Source: Cerioporus squamosus (taxonomy: Eukaryota > Basidiomycota > Agaricomycetes > Polyporales > Polyporaceae). From it: 19,551 bases of DNA. The stretch covers positions 1 through 19,551 of the forward strand of contig JABYQS010000519.1 of assembly GCA_022592435.1 (NCBI GenBank), in the 5' to 3' direction. A program made the position numbers and the translations under genes. The notes beneath the pieces are model-generated. The model saw only the letters and a list, made by a program, of their open reading frames with translations. It did no database searches and had not been told where the DNA came from. Positions 19,277 to 19,551 of this stretch are shown piece by piece. Within the stretch, counting starts at the first letter, position 1; the number at the start of each line of letters is the position of its first letter.

Positions 19277-19551
19277 ATGGTCCTCGAGCTGCCGACGGAG
19301 GTTGTGGACGTTCTCGTTTCTCACATCGACGACCGACACACGCTTTGCAGTTGCTCCCTGACTGCCGCCGCTGGCTCCCAGCTAGCCGGTTCCACCTCTT
19401 CCGGAATCTGTCCATCCCGACCCGCGCCAGCTACGAGTCCTGGTACGCATTCGTGACACTCCTCATATATCCCACTCCTTCGCAAACATTTACTCCTTAC
19501 AACTGTGGGAGGATCGAGATAAGCCATGGCTATATCTTGTTCCTCTCGTTT
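19277..19551 (+). pseudogene. F-box gene start, two frameshifts, cut by window edge
   Basis: The ATG at 19277 opens a clear F-box: MVLELPTEVVDVLVSHIDD, then TLCSCSLT. At about 19361-19363 the sense jumps to the next frame (CRRWLPASRFHLFRNLSI, then SYESWYAFVTLL). At about 19462 it jumps again (ISHSFANIYSLQLWEDRDKP, then WLYLVPLV) up to the window end. CxLTCRRWLPxSRxHLFRxL and the DRDKPWLYLVPL block are typical of one basidiomycete F-box subfamily, so the three pieces belong together in that order. Each break is explained by one missing base. No intron with proper borders fits these short distances. It is therefore probably a pseudogene, unless the sequence has errors; the downstream part is not in the window. 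Confidence 0.65.

Noticed and set aside
1..19551. Transposon terminal repeats, CRISPR arrays, tRNA or rRNA genes
   Set aside because: None could be seen on either strand by eye.

Overview
The window looks like nuclear DNA of a filamentous basidiomycete, most likely an Agaricomycete. The reasons are genes cut by many short GT-AG introns (47 to about 118 nt), very small first or internal exons, F-box/leucine-rich-repeat-like genes, a HET-domain gene, and compact spacing with no operons. There are no rRNA or tRNA genes, CRISPR arrays or bacterial signals. All gene models below were spliced by hand from frame continuity, splice consensus and phase; there is no transcript evidence.

Left part (1-5514): an F-box gene on the minus strand (86-2030) has a 19-nt micro-exon and an apparent one-base frameshift near its 3' end. 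Divergent to it is a six-exon gene of unknown family on the plus strand (2407-3481). Next comes an eight-exon gene of the enolase superfamily (3610-5514) whose product matches L-fuconate dehydratase (ENOSF1-like) end to end, with all catalytic positions present. Middle part (5515-10909): a mostly empty spacer, then a four-exon alpha/beta-hydrolase gene on the minus strand (6655-7780). Its nucleophile serine is replaced by glycine and its HG oxyanion motif by HE. A possible small divergent gene starts at 7949. A second, intact F-box gene with an N-terminal coiled coil lies on the minus strand (9364-10909).

Right part (10957-19551): this is a gene graveyard around one intact gene, a 475-aa single-exon HET-domain protein (13265-14692). 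Upstream of it lie two diverged, degraded direct repeats that seem to copy its 5' flank and first codons. Downstream are several stretches that still read like protein but carry in-frame TGA codons or frame changes: 15150-16018 (+), 16140-16628 (+, MYND-finger-like), 16559-17240 (-) and 17400-18274 (+). The right edge holds the start of a third F-box gene (19277 onward) broken by two frameshifts.

The genes do not form an obvious pathway. The only clear metabolic enzyme is the sugar-acid dehydratase. The rest belong to families (F-box, HET, MYND-like) that expand and decay quickly in basidiomycetes. I found no convincing new multi-gene system; the best leads are the predicted hydrolase pseudoenzyme, the unknown 257-aa gene, and the tandem HET relics.
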